A DNA stretch of 64,000 nt from Stercorarius parasiticus. Its lineage: Eukaryota > Chordata > Aves > Charadriiformes > Stercorariidae. Below, piece after piece: positions 27,901 to 42,900 of this stretch (position 1 is the stretch's first letter; each line of letters begins with the position of its first letter). The translations under genes and the position numbers were made by a program. Where the stretch lies: contig VWZL01005008.1 of NCBI GenBank assembly GCA_013396915.1, forward strand, positions 1-64,000. Direction: 5' to 3'. The notes beneath the pieces were generated by a model. The model was not told the DNA's origin, ran no database searches, and saw nothing but the letters and a program-made list of their open reading frames with translations.

Positions 27901-30900
27901 AAGTAGTTTGGGACTTCATTTAGGTACCAACCAGTTTCAGAACTTGCTAGAATGGGAAAAAGTCCAGCCTGACTAGCATAAAAGAAGTGTCCTCTAGTTT
28001 ACTTCTGTTTTGATGAAAGTAGTTGAATTCAATTCTTGATCTTTAAACTGTTGTGAAATTTTGTTGTGTAAGATATGTAGCTTCTTCATGTTGTGAAACT
28101 TTAGCACGTGGGTCTCAATACTTCGTTTTTTAGGATTTCAGTTCATTATCTGCTTTCGGTAATGTTGACAATTATGTGCCGCTGAAAAGGGTGGGTGTTG
28201 GTAAGGTTGATGAGGTTGATCTAGGATTTTTTTGGAGTATGTTTCATCCATACTGAAATGCAGTATTCCTTTCCATGTTTTTTCTATATGACTTTTGACT
28301 TAGAGAACTGAAATGGAAATAAGAATAAGCAATGGTAGTAACAATAAGCCAGTCAAGCCAGTTGGATGTTGTGATATTGTGTGCTGTCACGATGCTGCCT
28401 TTCTTTCATCAATATTCATCCAGGGAGCTTACAAACATACTCCACAACCCTCATAAATAATGAACTTACATGCTGTTTTAAATAATGATTCACAAGATGC
28501 TTCTGTCTTTCATTATTGTTTGCCTTTAGAAGAATTCTATATCTTAAATATACTTTAAACACTTTAATGTGAAGTACAGGTTTGTGTTTCTGTGCACTGC
28601 TACTGCAGCCTTGTTTGTGAGCATTAACTCAGCCTTGGTGGGTCTTTAATCAGGGGGTCTCATGAATTGCAGGTGTCTTTGTACTAAGCTATATAAGAAT
28701 TGTTTAAGTTTCTCTTTACAAATCCCACTTTTGAGCTATATTTGAATAATAGGTTAGCATTATATTTAAACGTGTGTCATTCAAAATACTAAGTTTTACT
28801 TAGCTGTAAAGCTGTGTGTTTTACAAGTGTTCTCTGCTAAGAAGCAAGATGCAACTGAAACTTTTCGGTTCCCAACTAATTATCGCTTTCCTTGCACTCT
28901 TATATAACGTTCATCCTACCTAAGTTTTTTTTTTTAATTGTTTTGCTCTTACCTGTAGAACCAGGATGGATCATGTATCCAATCAATCACCCTTATTCTT
29001 AAGCAGGACCCCAAGAGGCAAGTGACTCTGACTCATTCAGGAGATGTTTTGGTATATGACCAATACAAAATTAACCTGCCTTATGCAGATGGTAAGGAAT
29101 AATGTATAAGCATGTAACTCCTATAAAGCATTAAAGCAGTATTTTAATGGCGTATGTGTATGTTATGATACTGTCAATATTGCTAACATACTGAAGTTAC
29201 GTGGTACATCGTTAATATCAACATTGTTAACTTTTTATGAAATATTTCACAAATTAACTGCTGATGTACTTTTTTACACTAATGGTGGGAGTTGTACGTT
29301 AGTGGTATTGGGCTAGTGTCTCTTAGAGCAAGACTATGTTCTGTCTCTACAAAGTCCAAAAGCCATCCCTCACATTTACAAGGTTGGTTAGTTCTTTTCT
29401 GAGGAGAAATTCTTTTATCTGATTCTTGAACTGAATAATTTCTTCTCCCTTTTTTGTAAGCAACTCAAGTAAATATAGGTGGAAGGAACCCTCTTGCCCC
29501 TTACAGATAAGCTACAGATTTTCAGACAAAAAATTTCTTTTGTTTCTTTTACTTTTTGCTTTGAGTTTTTAAATCTTTCCCTCTGGAAGATATTACCAAG
29601 CATTCTACATATGAATATGTGACTGCATTCTGTGAGATTCAGTGTTAGCTTTAAGGAGAGCTTTATATGCAAATCATTAGTACATTTGATATCTGTGGGG
29701 CCTTGGCTTTTTGTGAATTTCCAAAAAAAGGCTTTAATACAGAAAGCACGTTGCTGGTGTAATGATTAGTTTGTCTAAAATAAATGGTCTACAATGTTTG
29801 TATCTTTAAATTGATTAGTTTTTAATTAACCTTTATGAATATTCCAGTGAACTCTGGATGCATTTCTAAAAAGTGTGGCGACTGTCGCAAGTTTCTTGGT
29901 TTTTTTTCTTTGAAGTCTGAATCAGTGCAAACTTTTGTGAGAAATCAATGATTAGGGGAAAATAGGGCCTTAACGAGAAAATGTAACTTGCATAAAAATG
30001 TTATAAAACAAAAATAGTGAAATGACAAGAAACAAAAGGCAAATTACAAGCAAATTTCCTTTGCCTTTCAACGATCTCTGTTTTTACTCACCAGAGTTAT
30101 TTGAGATACGGAAACTCTCCTCTGTATTTCTTCAAGTAAAGGCATACATCGGATTACAGTTACTGTACGACAGAGAAGGACTGAGGCTTTACCTTCAAGT
30201 GGATGAACGGTGGAAAGATGATACTGCAGGCCTTTGTGGAACCTTCAACGGAAATACAGAAGATGATTTTTTGTATGAATAGCTGCAAGATTTCTATTTG
30301 CCAGTATATGAATATCTATGGTTAGAGTGGTAGATCAAGTGTGTACTGAAGCTGAATGGATAGATACCAAGAATAATTTATTTTGAACTTCTGTGTTAGT
30401 GATATGGATATTAGGTTTTAGTTTGCTAACAGAAAATCTGTAGCTTCAACTATAGGATATTGAGCCAGGTTTTGCTTAAAATATCTTAATATAAAAATAC
30501 AGTGACTTGTAAGTGCTAGTTTATATGAAAAGTTTTGTCCAAAATATGGAGTGGCCTATACAAGGGATTTTCTTCCTCTGTGCAAGCCTCTTTATCTCTT
30601 TCCAGCTATTTTCTACTGCAAGTTCTAATCTGCCCTTTCTGACAGAGCCTCGTTGTTCAGTGCCTGCAGGCCAGCAACAGTAATTGGCTGTTGCCTGAGC
30701 TTCACTTTGTTGTGATGCAGTGAAACATGGTCAGAGCTACCCAAGTACCACAGTCAAGCTGTTTTTCCAGCTTCTTTGTAGCATATTTCCTACAGATACT
30801 AAAGAATAAATTGACTTCCAGAAGATCAAGCAGCCTAATGGAAGTAGGAGGCAGAAAACATGAATTTAGAGCGTGACAGAATATTTCTTTGACCAAGAAA

Positions 30901-33900
30901 AGAAAAAGAAGTAGGAGAAACTTTTCTTTCAAAATACTTGGAATTTTTAAAATCCAAACTAATAGAAAAATGGGAAAACTTTTCATAATAGTTCCCATTT
31001 AAAAACAAATAAACAAACACACACACACACACACTAGTGGGTTTTTGAACGATTTCATCTTAAAGATTAAAAAGTATTTTCAGAATATCATTTATAACAA
31101 GACTAGGAAATATATAGGCAGAATCTCAGTGAAGAGATATTATTTATGTAAAACTACTTAAAATATTTCTCTCTTTGAAGCAAGTAAATTTTGTAGTATA
31201 TTTTTGATGACAGTCTTTGGTCTTGTTCTTAAATAAGTCAGAAGTTGTGAGTATTTGTGGAAAAAACCCTTAAACTACAGGAACTTATGATTTATGCCGA
31301 GACGTGACACAGACCATAATATGCAAGCATCTTGACATGTACACAAAACACCTGATCCACACAAGATTTGGGAGACTTGCCATAGACAGTGCTGTCTTCT
31401 GCAATGCCTCTGCTCCCAGCTAATGCAGTCTTTTCCCATCCATATTTAAATGCATGGTTTCAGTCATTCTCCCTGTACAATATTAATATGCCTCAGTTAT
31501 TTTGATTAAAGTCTTTCTACCTTTCAGCTTCTGCTGCTCCTGTACTTGCCTGGGCCTCACGGATATCTATTAAATTGCTTTTGCAGTTATATCTCTGGAC
31601 CCCGGGATTTCTGTTCCTTCCTCTTTCTGGCAGGGACTAGAAAGCCTGGGAAGTCAGCTACCCAGGAACAGACAGGAAATTATAGGTAGAGGAGAGATAA
31701 AAATGAATCAGATATCACAGAGGAGGCAGAACTATGAATAAGAGAGCGCAGACTTTCAGGACTATGGTGCTCCCTCCTCCTCTCTTGTGAAAATGGAACT
31801 TGGTATGTTTTGATCTGTCCTTCCTTATGAAGTATCTAATAGCTCTTAGAGCACATCTTCTCTTTCATTTCTGGGTCTTTGCCTGGAAAAAAAGAGAAGA
31901 CTCCTGAAACTTAAGCTGACAGTGCTTTACAGGAGAGTACATGAGAATGTGGAACAGTGGAAGGGGAGCTTGAATCATCTCTGCTGAAGGGGGTGGTAGA
32001 ACTGAGACCACTCTATAAATTCACTGTATCTTTTGTGACTGACTTCTGTTTTGTAAAAGATCTCCAGTTGGAGTAACTGAAAGCACTCCAGAGCTGTTTG
32101 GAAATACATGGAAAACTTCTTCGGCATGCATTCTTGTGCATGATAGTTCGCAAATGGATCCGTGTGATATTCATCTGCAGGCAGGTGGGCAGTGAAGGTT
32201 GCTCATTATTGACAGATGCATTTCTGGTTATTATATCTGTGCTGTTTTCCTAGTTGGATCAGGTAAAGTAATAACCAGTCCTATCCACTGAAGAAATTAA
32301 CACTTACAGGTAGTATTTTGAGTTCAGTCCCCTAACAAATCATGTAGTATATTGTTTAAGTGTTTTGTGATACTTGCAGAGGTACTTGAAATACCCTCTT
32401 TTTATTCCTGGTTTGCAGTTACAACGTGTTAAGTTAGACATCCATTAAAGGTTGGTAGTATGTTTAGTATTAGTAATGCTGCTAGTTAAGATGAAGACTC
32501 AAAAGTATTGCAGTATTCATTTTTGAAAATACTGAAAAGATGAAACATTTGATTTAATTGTCTGCTATGGAGGAGAATGAGTAGGAGAAAGATACTTATG
32601 CACTGTCAGGCTTTAGATTCAGCTGAAAGGATCCAGTTGGGGAAAGATGCTAGAGGCTGATGCCATGAGGAGCAAAGATGGTCACTAAGACATCCTTTAA
32701 TAATGATGAACTTTGTACATCATCGGGTATATCCATTTCACAGTTCCTACCACTTCTTGTCTTGACTCTGTGCACTTTTAGGCAAGATACAGAGGTAAAA
32801 TATTGATTAAGGTTTTGTCTGTAACTTCAGCAGTGCTAGGAAATCATTAAGTTTCCTGCTACAACGACATCCTATCTTTTGAGTATTTATATAGTGTGCA
32901 GCACTAAGAAGCTGCATTCTTGGTAATGGATTTGGACACGAATGTAGAAAAAAGTGGCCTGTACAAGAAGTCAGAAATTCTGGAAAAGGAATTTTGAAGT
33001 CCTAGTTTATGCATCTCTCTTATTTTGTGGGAAATGTGAATTTATCTCTTTCTGGATATGCATATTATTTCTTTTGACCACTATTGCACAATTTAATGCA
33101 TTTAGAATTAAGATATTCAGATGAGTGCTGTGTTTGAAGCCTCTTATGTAACTATTTGACACTGCTCTTGTTCTCCTGTGCGATAGTGCTACCCCAAGCA
33201 GCAGCTCTGGGTGTGGTTGCAGCCTTACGCAACTGAAACAATGAGCAACAGATTATTTTTAAGATACTGACCAGTATCTACTGGCAATGATTTAAACTGA
33301 TATGTAATCTTGTGTGTTTATGAAAGGCGCTGTGTAGTGTGTAGCATCTGTTGCCTAACCCACATCCATGAATCAATTTAAAAATGAGAAACTGTATGTA
33401 GGCACTCTCTGCGTATTATAAAGTTTTCAGAATACCTTAAAATCATTCCCAGAACAAGTTCACTATAAGCAGCTGACTTCTTTTCTGTCCTTCCCTACAG
33501 TTATATAGATAGCATAGATAAAGATATGTATACTGTATAACTATGATCAGTTGCATAGATGTATAGATTGTATAGAAGACACTTTCTATTCTTTTTAATC
33601 TCCCTCACTGAAACAGTGTTTAATCTTTTATATAGCCTCTTATGCAGCAGAAGCTTGTAGCGTCCTTACGGAAGAACTTTTTGCTCCATGCTACCCCTAT
33701 TTGAGTCCTGTTCCCTATTTTGAGCAGTGCAGAAGAGACACTTGCAAATGTGGACAGACTTGTTTTTGCTCTGCTCTGGCCCATTATGCTCATCATTGCC
33801 GAAGATTTGGAGTTATAATAGATTTCCGAGGACGTGTCCCAGACTGCGGTGAGTTGTCTTTCACTTCTAGTCTTAAATAATGACTGTTTGAGGACTTTAG

Positions 33901-36900
33901 AATGACAATCAGAAAATAAAACTAATAAATCTTTAAAACAAGAAGAGGATTAATTCTACCATGATCTTTTGTGTCCAGGACAAGGTTCTTTTTTTTTTTG
34001 TCAAGACAGAATTAGTACCAGTGTTTTTAGAGAATTTTTGCTTTATAGTTGGCTTTCTTCAGTTCTTTTGACTTGAGAAACAATGCAAAGACTTTTTTTA
34101 AGTAGTTCAAATGTATACAGACTTAGAAATATGTCTTTATCTCTTATGTGTCTTTGCATATTTCCTACCCATGTTGATATTATTCATGAGCCGTATAAAT
34201 AGATCTGTTCTTTTCCTTGTAGATGGTAAGTTTATTTTTTTTTTAAATGAATGAGATGGAAAAATGGTGGTCTCTCTTAGCTTATTCTCTTACTGTCAGT
34301 GACACAGAAATACAGAGTGCTGAAATAAGAGTATAGTATTGGTATTGATGATATTTAATTTAAAATGAGTGGAAGAATATAGATAGTGTAGATAATAGCC
34401 AAAGGTGACATCAGTTATCTGCTCTATAAAGCCTCACAAGTAGAAGAGTGGGATAATATTAAATTCTTTAATTTATATGAACTTTTAGTGATGCAAAAGA
34501 TGTTGATAGGACACTTAATGCCCTCATGTACAATTGGAAACCCTATAAAACAACCCTAAACAAGGCTGATAATCTTTTCTAAGGAACATTCAAGAATTTT
34601 ACACCTGGTAGTTTTTCATCACATATGTAATTTTCCATGTTGTGATGCATGATAGAGAGGATTTTGGAAAGCTGGTCCAGATTAAGTATGGGGTGTCTGT
34701 ATGTATAACTGAAAAGACTGGCTTGCAGTCATTATGGCATGAATGGTTGTGTCCACTATGACCAAATGAATCATTCAAACCATTTAATTTTATTTTACTT
34801 CCCTAGAAGCAAGTATAATTTTATTAGAATATATTTAAATTGTCATGCTTGTAGGGTTTAAACTATGTGATTCTTTTTAGTATTTGAAGAACTTCAGATT
34901 TGTTTTTTAAAGTAGAGCTTTATAGGAGATATAGATAGATATAAGAAAACTTAAGATGGCCTTGTGTAACATCTGCAAAGTACATACACTTTATTTATTG
35001 TTTTTAATGTTTTCTTTAAAATGCTGTGCATTTCTGTTGTGGTTTTGGCCAAATTGGCCAATGGCCGGTGACAGATGCTCCCCCCCAGCCTCTCATGTAC
35101 GGAGAGGAGGAGGAGAGAGAAAGAGATTTACGAGTTTGGAAGAAACTAAACTACTTTAATGAAATATTAGTAATAAAATAAAAAGGAAAATAATGAAATA
35201 GATACATACAAACCCATATTAAGCTCCCAGGATGATGTCACCGGCAGGCACTGGGGAAGTCCCAGGCTGGACTCAGCGATGGGTGGGAATTGCGTTCCAG
35301 AGTTGGAGTCAGGAACACACGGATCGGGATCAAAGGCAGATGAACAGACAGGGTCCTCGGACATCAGCCATTGAAGGAAGAGAGTTGACCCTTTGATCCC
35401 TCAGCTTTTATACTGAGCATGGGGCAGATGGGGTGGAATACCCCTGTTGGTCAATTTTGGGTCACCTGTCGTGTCTACTCCTCCCCGCAGGTGGGACCCC
35501 TCTAGGCCCCTCTGCTTCCAACCCTCCAACGGGGCAAATAATGAAATTAGCTGACCTGGGTTGTTATAGCAATAAGTATAAGCAAGAGCCTTGCTGCATA
35601 CCATTCCTTGGCACAAACTGTCTTATCAGTCTGAACGAACCGTTTTCGACACAATGTGCTGTTAATTTCAGAGAGTTAAAAGAAGCCTAGCTAAGAAGTA
35701 AAATTACTGAACAGAAAGTATGTTCTGTTTTACCTCAAACCAGGACAACTTCCCAAAGTCCATGCACAAGAGCCAAGCATTTTCAGAGTTAGAGGGGAAA
35801 AATCTTCAACTGTTTGGTTTCCCCAGTGTAAATCTGGATTAACTGTGCAGACTTCACTGTACTCGTTATTACTGTGGATTTATATCTGTGTAGTTTACAC
35901 AGCATCGTGCCAAGATAGCAATTTTAGTGGAATTTAATGTGATTGGGAATGAAAGAATAGAGATGTTTATCAGAAAACTATTGGGAGGTACTTGAGTCTC
36001 TTGCACTGTAATTTGAGAGATTTGTTTCATTTGGACAGCTCTTTCATGTGAAGATACAAAAGAGTACAGTACTTGTGTATCTACCTGTGGCAGAACCTGC
36101 CAAGCACTGTCTGTGCCAGAGACATGCAGCAGTGATTGTGTTGAAGGCTGTGCTTGTCCCTCTGGAATGTATTTGAATTCCAAGACTGAACGATGTGTGC
36201 AGAGGTAGGTAAAGTTGCAATTCTGATAGTCATGCTCCCTGTTCTTTTAGACCGGTGCGTTTGCAAGTCAGAGTGAAAAGCTAATAAACATGTAACCTTG
36301 TAGATATTATGCTTCTGTAGACTTGGTGGGATCTTAGAATTACAGAGAACTTGTATGTTGAGATCAAGAATAGCATTTATAGTACTGACACTCATCCAAC
36401 ATCACCAAAGCTAGCTGCTACATATTGTCTGGTTTTGCATATAAGAGAAACAAAAGGTGTCTATTGTTGTGTAGGGATTCTGCTTTGTTACTGATTTGGT
36501 TTGGAATGCGCTGGAGTTATATGGCAGTGTTGAGACAGATGTCTTGTATTTTAAAAACAAAGAAAGAAAAAAAAAAACCACAAAAACCCCACCCACCAAC
36601 CAAAAAAACTGACCAAAAGTAACAAAACAACCAATTGAACTTTGAACAGCAATTAAACCAATAGGATTTTTTTTTCTTCCTTCAATTTGAATTAATCAGT
36701 TACATGTTTTTCCTCAACTCCAGAAATGAATGCCCGTGTTATTTTCAAGGAATTGACTATCCCCCTGGAGAAAATGCTGTAACATCTTTGGGCAAATGGT
36801 AAGATACAAAACTGTTTTTTCACCTGACTAAATGGTGACTTTCAAGAGCTCTATCAAAGCATTCTGGCTAGCCTGTTGGGTTTTTTTGTTGGTGCTTTTG

Positions 36901-39900
36901 TTGTTGTTTTAATATTCTTTTTTTTTTTTTTAATGAAACATACTGAATAAACCTACATCAGTTTTCTATGCATGTTTGGACAGAGCTTCTTTATAACGTA
37001 GGTTTACAGGCTGCTGTGCTTGTATTCCGATGTACTGAAGTGCAAAGTAGCCACTATACAAAGGGCAAAAAAGCCACTATAATTTTGTAGATCCATAATA
37101 ATCTGGAGAGCTCCAGCAAACTCCATACACTTCCTGAGTGTCTGTTCAAGTCTGTTCAGCTAGACCTTCATTTCTGTTCTCCTTCCTTATACCGGATTGT
37201 AAATCCATTTATGAAGAAGTATCAAGAATATGTCTTCCACTAGTATAGAAACAGTGCAAAGCCACATTGCTCCTTTATCAATTAAGAAACAACACAAAGA
37301 ACTGTCATCTGCAGCCAAAGATATGAAAACATCTCTGTTGCTGTTCCTTACATTTAGCATTTGTTCTTGTCCTCTTGCTCTTCCATTTGCATCATTATAG
37401 TCATGACATTAAAGAAGAAAACTTTTTTAAATTATTCTGGCTGCTGCCAGGTGCATCCCTTTCAGCAGTTAGTTCTGCCTGGAGAAGGTTAAATAATGTG
37501 GACAATGAGTGCTGTAAAAAAAACCAAACCAAGCTTTCAGACTTCTCTTTCTTTTTCTGAAGTTTCTTGAGCTCTCACTGCCTGTGTCAGTTGTTACGAC
37601 TCTTAATTAAAAGCAGAACTGACCAAATCATGTCTGTGATACACCAGCGTAATGCTTTGGTTTGTTGTAAAGGCCACATGAGAGATTAATAGGTTAGACA
37701 CTTATTGCAGTAGGGGCACTTAGTAAACACACGTTCATTCTCACTGTTCTCAGCAGCCTAGTGTCCATAAGTACTGATTATTATAAATCTATATCTTAAT
37801 TGTGAGAGTAGCTCATCTTTACCTTAGGGCAGATTTCCTGGAGAGTACCAAGCAACCCATTCTGCATATGAGTCTGTGCAAAGTCTGGGTGCGCTCTTGC
37901 CTGCCTCCTGGATATTTTTGTTTATAGAGCATGTGCCAGACAATACTGGCAGTCATGGGAAGGGGCTTCTACTGGTGGATTCTTTGATTTGTTTCCTTTG
38001 ATCCTCCTCCTCAAGGATCTAAGCACTATGATGGATACGTGCCTGAATGCACACTGATTGTGTGATCATCCACAAATGCATTTTTTTTAGAAATGACTAC
38101 AGGTGAAAATAATCTTTCTGTTCATTTCAGATTTGAGATTTGGCAGATCGTGTTTCATGTGAATGTGTTAATTAAAGTATATCTTCTGGTTTACAACTAC
38201 TAGCACAGGACTTGAAATTAAACCAGTGCTGCTACATTTTTCCCATACAATGAGTTGCTATCAGATCTGCTACCATTTTATAAAAGTACTGGACTATTTG
38301 GGCTGGAATTAAGAGCAGACAGTGTTATGTTGCTCAGCACTTCCCTGCGTTCAGTATCTTTTTTGGGTTGAGTTCTATGCAGTTTCTTGTTTCTTTGATG
38401 AATTGTGTCATGTAGGGGAAATATGTTGTGCCTGATCCTGTCTGTGTAACATTCTGCATAAGCAGATGGGTATACATACTACAAGCTTTATGATGCACTA
38501 AATTAAATTTTTTATTTTGAATCTTGAGAAACAGGTTCTGATCACAGAATCACAGAATGATAGGGGTTGGAAGGGACCTCTGGAGATCATCCAGTCCAAC
38601 CCCCCTGCCAGAGCAGGTTCACCTAGAGCAGGTCGCACAGGAATGCGTCCAGGCAGGTTTTGAATGTCTCCAGAGATGGAGACTCCACCACCTCTCAGGG
38701 CAGCCTCTTCCAGTGCTCTGCCACTCTCAAAGTAAAGAAGTTTCTCCTCATGTTGAGGTGTAACTTCCTATGTTCAGGTTTGCAGCCATTGCCTCTGGAA
38801 AGAGCCTGGCCCCATCCTCCTAACACCCACCCTTTACGTACTTATAAGCGTTGATACGATCCCCCCTCAGTCGTCTTTTTTTCCAGACTGAAGAGACCAA
38901 AGCCCCTCAGCCTTTCTTCATAAGAGAGGTGTTCTGGTCCCCTAATCATCTTTGTAGCCCTTTGCTGCACCTTCTCCAGCAGTTCCCTGTCCTTCTTGAA
39001 CTGGGGAGCCCAGAACTGGACACAGTACTCCAGATGTAGCCTCACCAAAGCAGAGTAGAGGCGGAGGATGACCTCCCTTGACATGCTTGCCACACTTCTT
39101 GATGCACCCCAGGATGCCATTGGCCTTCTTGGCCACAAGGGCACATTGCTTGCTCATGGTCATCCTGTTGTCCACCAGGACTCCCAGGTCTCTTTCCACA
39201 GAGCTGCTCTCCAGCAGGTCAGCCCCCAACCTGTACTGGTGCATGGGGTTATTCCTCCCCAGGTGCAGCACCCTACACTTGCGCTTTCATAAGGTTTCTC
39301 TCCACCCAGTTCTGATTGTGAACTGTAGTTCCATTTGGTTCTGATAACAGTCAATGTAGGTCACTGTTCCAGATTCCTATCACATTGCTGGAGCAAAGTT
39401 AGTTTGAGACAGCATGAGGATAAAAACTGCGACACTGTTTCCTCCTGTGAGTCAAAAACACTAAAATAATTGAAACATTCATTTTGTTATAAATGAGAAA
39501 GAAATTAATGATATTGTGAGATGTTTTCAGATGGATAGTTTGTTCATGATCCATATTAGGAGCAGTTGAGAAAAGGCAAAGTTATCAATCTACGATTACT
39601 ATGTTTTGCTTGGGGAAAAGTCACTGCGGTTCAGTACAAAAAATTGTTGCAGTCACAATAGCTTGTCATTTGTATTATATTCAGGAGTGGGGCTTTACCT
39701 TCAACTGTGTGATAACTTAAGAACTGTTGGTATCTCTTCAGCAGAGTTTTAAGTTGATGGTGAGGAAAATAGAGCATTTCTAATAGTGTTAAGAATTTTC
39801 ATGTAAGAGTACATACTTAGAGCTTGCTGTAACATACATGTATGTGTGTTTAGGGTTTAATTTACTGCTATTTCTCCTTGGATTTTTGTTTTACATAACA

Positions 39901-42900
39901 ATGATTCTGTTATGTATGGGACTTGGTTTATTCTTATTGCACTGATGTCTTTGGGAGCAGTATAGTGGTGTATTCCTGTATGTATTTTTATGTCAGCCCA
40001 GGCATTTTAACTCAGTAATGTTATGCAGAAAGCAAAAGTTTGAAGTGTAATTAGTATTCTTTGTGTTAAAGCAATGTATGCTATCCACAGTTTTAATGTT
40101 CAGTGCAAACATTTTTACAGTTATTTTGTATTGACTCATACTGCATGCTTCACTATTAAACAGAACATTAACCTTCTAGGTCTTCCTGGCTCTCATCACA
40201 TCTTCATGTATTTCTATTTCAGCCTTTGCAGGGATGGAGTAATGAATTGTGATAACATAATAGGTGAGTGAAGAGAGAGGGAAAAGATACTTCAAGTCCA
40301 ATGAATATGTATCCTTTGATCTCTGTGGAAACGCTTATCTGTAGGAAAAGGTTGTGCAATATCTACAAATGGTTAACTTGCAGGAGGGGATCTGTAATTT
40401 AGGAATTATATATTTCTGCGATTGAAAGAAAGGCTGGTGCAAAGCAGCAGCATAACTGTCCAAAATACTATCAAATCTGAGCAACCTTTTTTTCCAGTGC
40501 TTTAAAATACTCTTTTTTTTTTTTTAGATTGCTAAAGTAAATAAGCTTAACTGCATTACAAACAGCAGAACTTCAGTAGGACAAAGTTATTTTTGCCCCA
40601 TAAAACATCGTTTTAGGAACTGAACACTGTCATAGTTTTTTTTTTTCTTTCCTTCCACAAACCCTGAATAACTTAAATATGAAAAATAATACTGTTGTCA
40701 TACTGAAGCAAAAGAATGTAACAAGTGCTTTTTCTATTACAGTATATTTTATATGCCTTAAGTATTATGGTCCATACTCTAGTTACAATGCTCCTTTTAC
40801 TTCAGTGAGAAAGACTTTTATTTGAGGTTTCAGTTCTCCAATTGCCAACTCCTTGGCCTGTAGCAGAAATCTGTTCCCCATGCACTTGAAGGTGGTGGTT
40901 GTACTGATTTGACAATTATCCAGAACCTCTCTCCCTAAAAAATAAACAAACAAAACTCTGGCAACCAACTAAAACCACTTTAAAACACTGCCACCACTTT
41001 GGGCATTAGTTACATCTACACAGTAAGCTCAGCGCAACCCAAAAGCAACTGTGCAATAGAGTTATTTTGTTCATAGACAGTGGCTTCAGCTCTCCATCTA
41101 GCTCTCAGACCTTTTCTTGATGTCTTTTTGCTTTTTGTTGACTTCTGTTTCTCTGTTGGTAGTACTTTGGATTTCTGTTTTGGAGGCCTGATTCCTGACA
41201 AAGTGCTTAGGAAGTCATGTCCCTTACTAAATGAATATATTAATTTCAGCATTTTGTATGAGACTTACAGGGGTTCTGTGAAGTTAACTACCCTCAGGAG
41301 AGACAGGCAATTGGATGTTACTGGTATTACTGGATGTTACACATTCTCAGTATAAATATATTGCACACCTCTATAGATTACAAAATTTCAGGTGTGAAGA
41401 CTAATGTGCTTGTCAATTTTTTTCCCCCAGCACACAGCTGCCCAGTTGGACAGATTTATATTAACTGCAGTAATCCACAAGTTGATCCTGAACTCAGCAG
41501 AGAGAGAACTTGTGAGAATCAGCTGTTAAACCTCACTTTCTCAGCACACCTTCCTTGTGTTTCAGGTTGTGTCTGCCCACTGGGGTGAGTACAGACAGGT
41601 TTGCATCTTTTGGTGTGCAAACATAGATGACTACCTTCAGTAGCAATTGAGTAATTAATTCTGCTGAGGACATAACCACATTTTTACTTGGAGAATTTGA
41701 GGTGTCAAGGAGTGAGCATCCAACTTGTGAAGGCTTACCACACAATGACATGGGCCATTGAAGGCACAAGAAATGGTAAACCAAGAGACAGGTGGAGCCA
41801 AAGGTCTAATACCTCACAATAATAAAAACAAAATAACAGGAATATAGAAAGGGCATTGAAATCATTTGATCCAAGCCCTGTACTACAGCAGAATTGTGTT
41901 TACCTAGATAATTTTTTTCAGATATATAATCTATTTCAACATTTCACTGAGCAAGGCATGTTTCTTCATTCCTAGACGTTATTTTCAGTATTCTCTCCCT
42001 CAAAAGGATATTTTAAATCTCAGGGCTTTATGCTGAAAATGTGTGGATGAGCTGTTGATGTGTTTTAGAATCAAGCACTATATTGCTGAGAGATTTTTGA
42101 TTATAGAAATAGCAATTATGTGTTTTAATTATGTTGGTTTTGATGGTAGTCTCTTAAGCACATAGCTTGAGGTTTTTGAGTATTGTCACTCTGACGTTAC
42201 TGTTTATGCCTTGAGAGCCTCCTCAAAACAAAGAATAAAAGCCAGATCCTCAGTCGAACTGGGTTGAAGTAGCTCAGTTGAAGTCTGTGGATTCATACTC
42301 ATTTATGTGTAGATTGACATGAAATGTCAAACTATTCATGTGAAATGGAACCTGTAATTGGTCCAAATCACAATATGGCACCACGATGAAAAAGTGCTAA
42401 GGTAGATTGTGAAATTAACTGGAGGCAGACATTTTCAGAATTGCAAAAACTCATCCTGTTGGAGCTGGCTGATACACTTCAAAGCCAATGACTACCTTCA
42501 GCAGCACTGTAGGTCAGGCAACTCAGCAGAGAATAAAAAGTTTGTGATCTATTTTCCATGATCACAAACTGCATGGTTATGAATATAAGGTGTAATCCAA
42601 GAATTATGTATTTACTCTAAAATAAATTGAGAATCACTGTAAATGCCGTTCATCTCTTTCCATTATAGAGTTATTTGCAAGCTAGTCAAATATGATATCT
42701 GTTTAAATATTTGGCTCTGGTGGCCTTATACTGCATATATATTTATGGTTTTGTTTGAGATTGCTTTAAGAAGAATTAAGATGGTCGCTGAAGTGTGTGG
42801 TTTTTAGGGTGCTTTTGGAAATGCAAGAGACTTCTGTTATGTATTATGTATTTTGACAGGTGGTGAGTGGCCTGTGCTGATGTGGGTGGTGGAGTGGCTT

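Noticed and set aside
35401..35690. Open frames on both strands inside the LTR
   Set aside because: They lie in U3 of a solo LTR, show no retroviral protein similarity and are explained by the local GC-rich composition.
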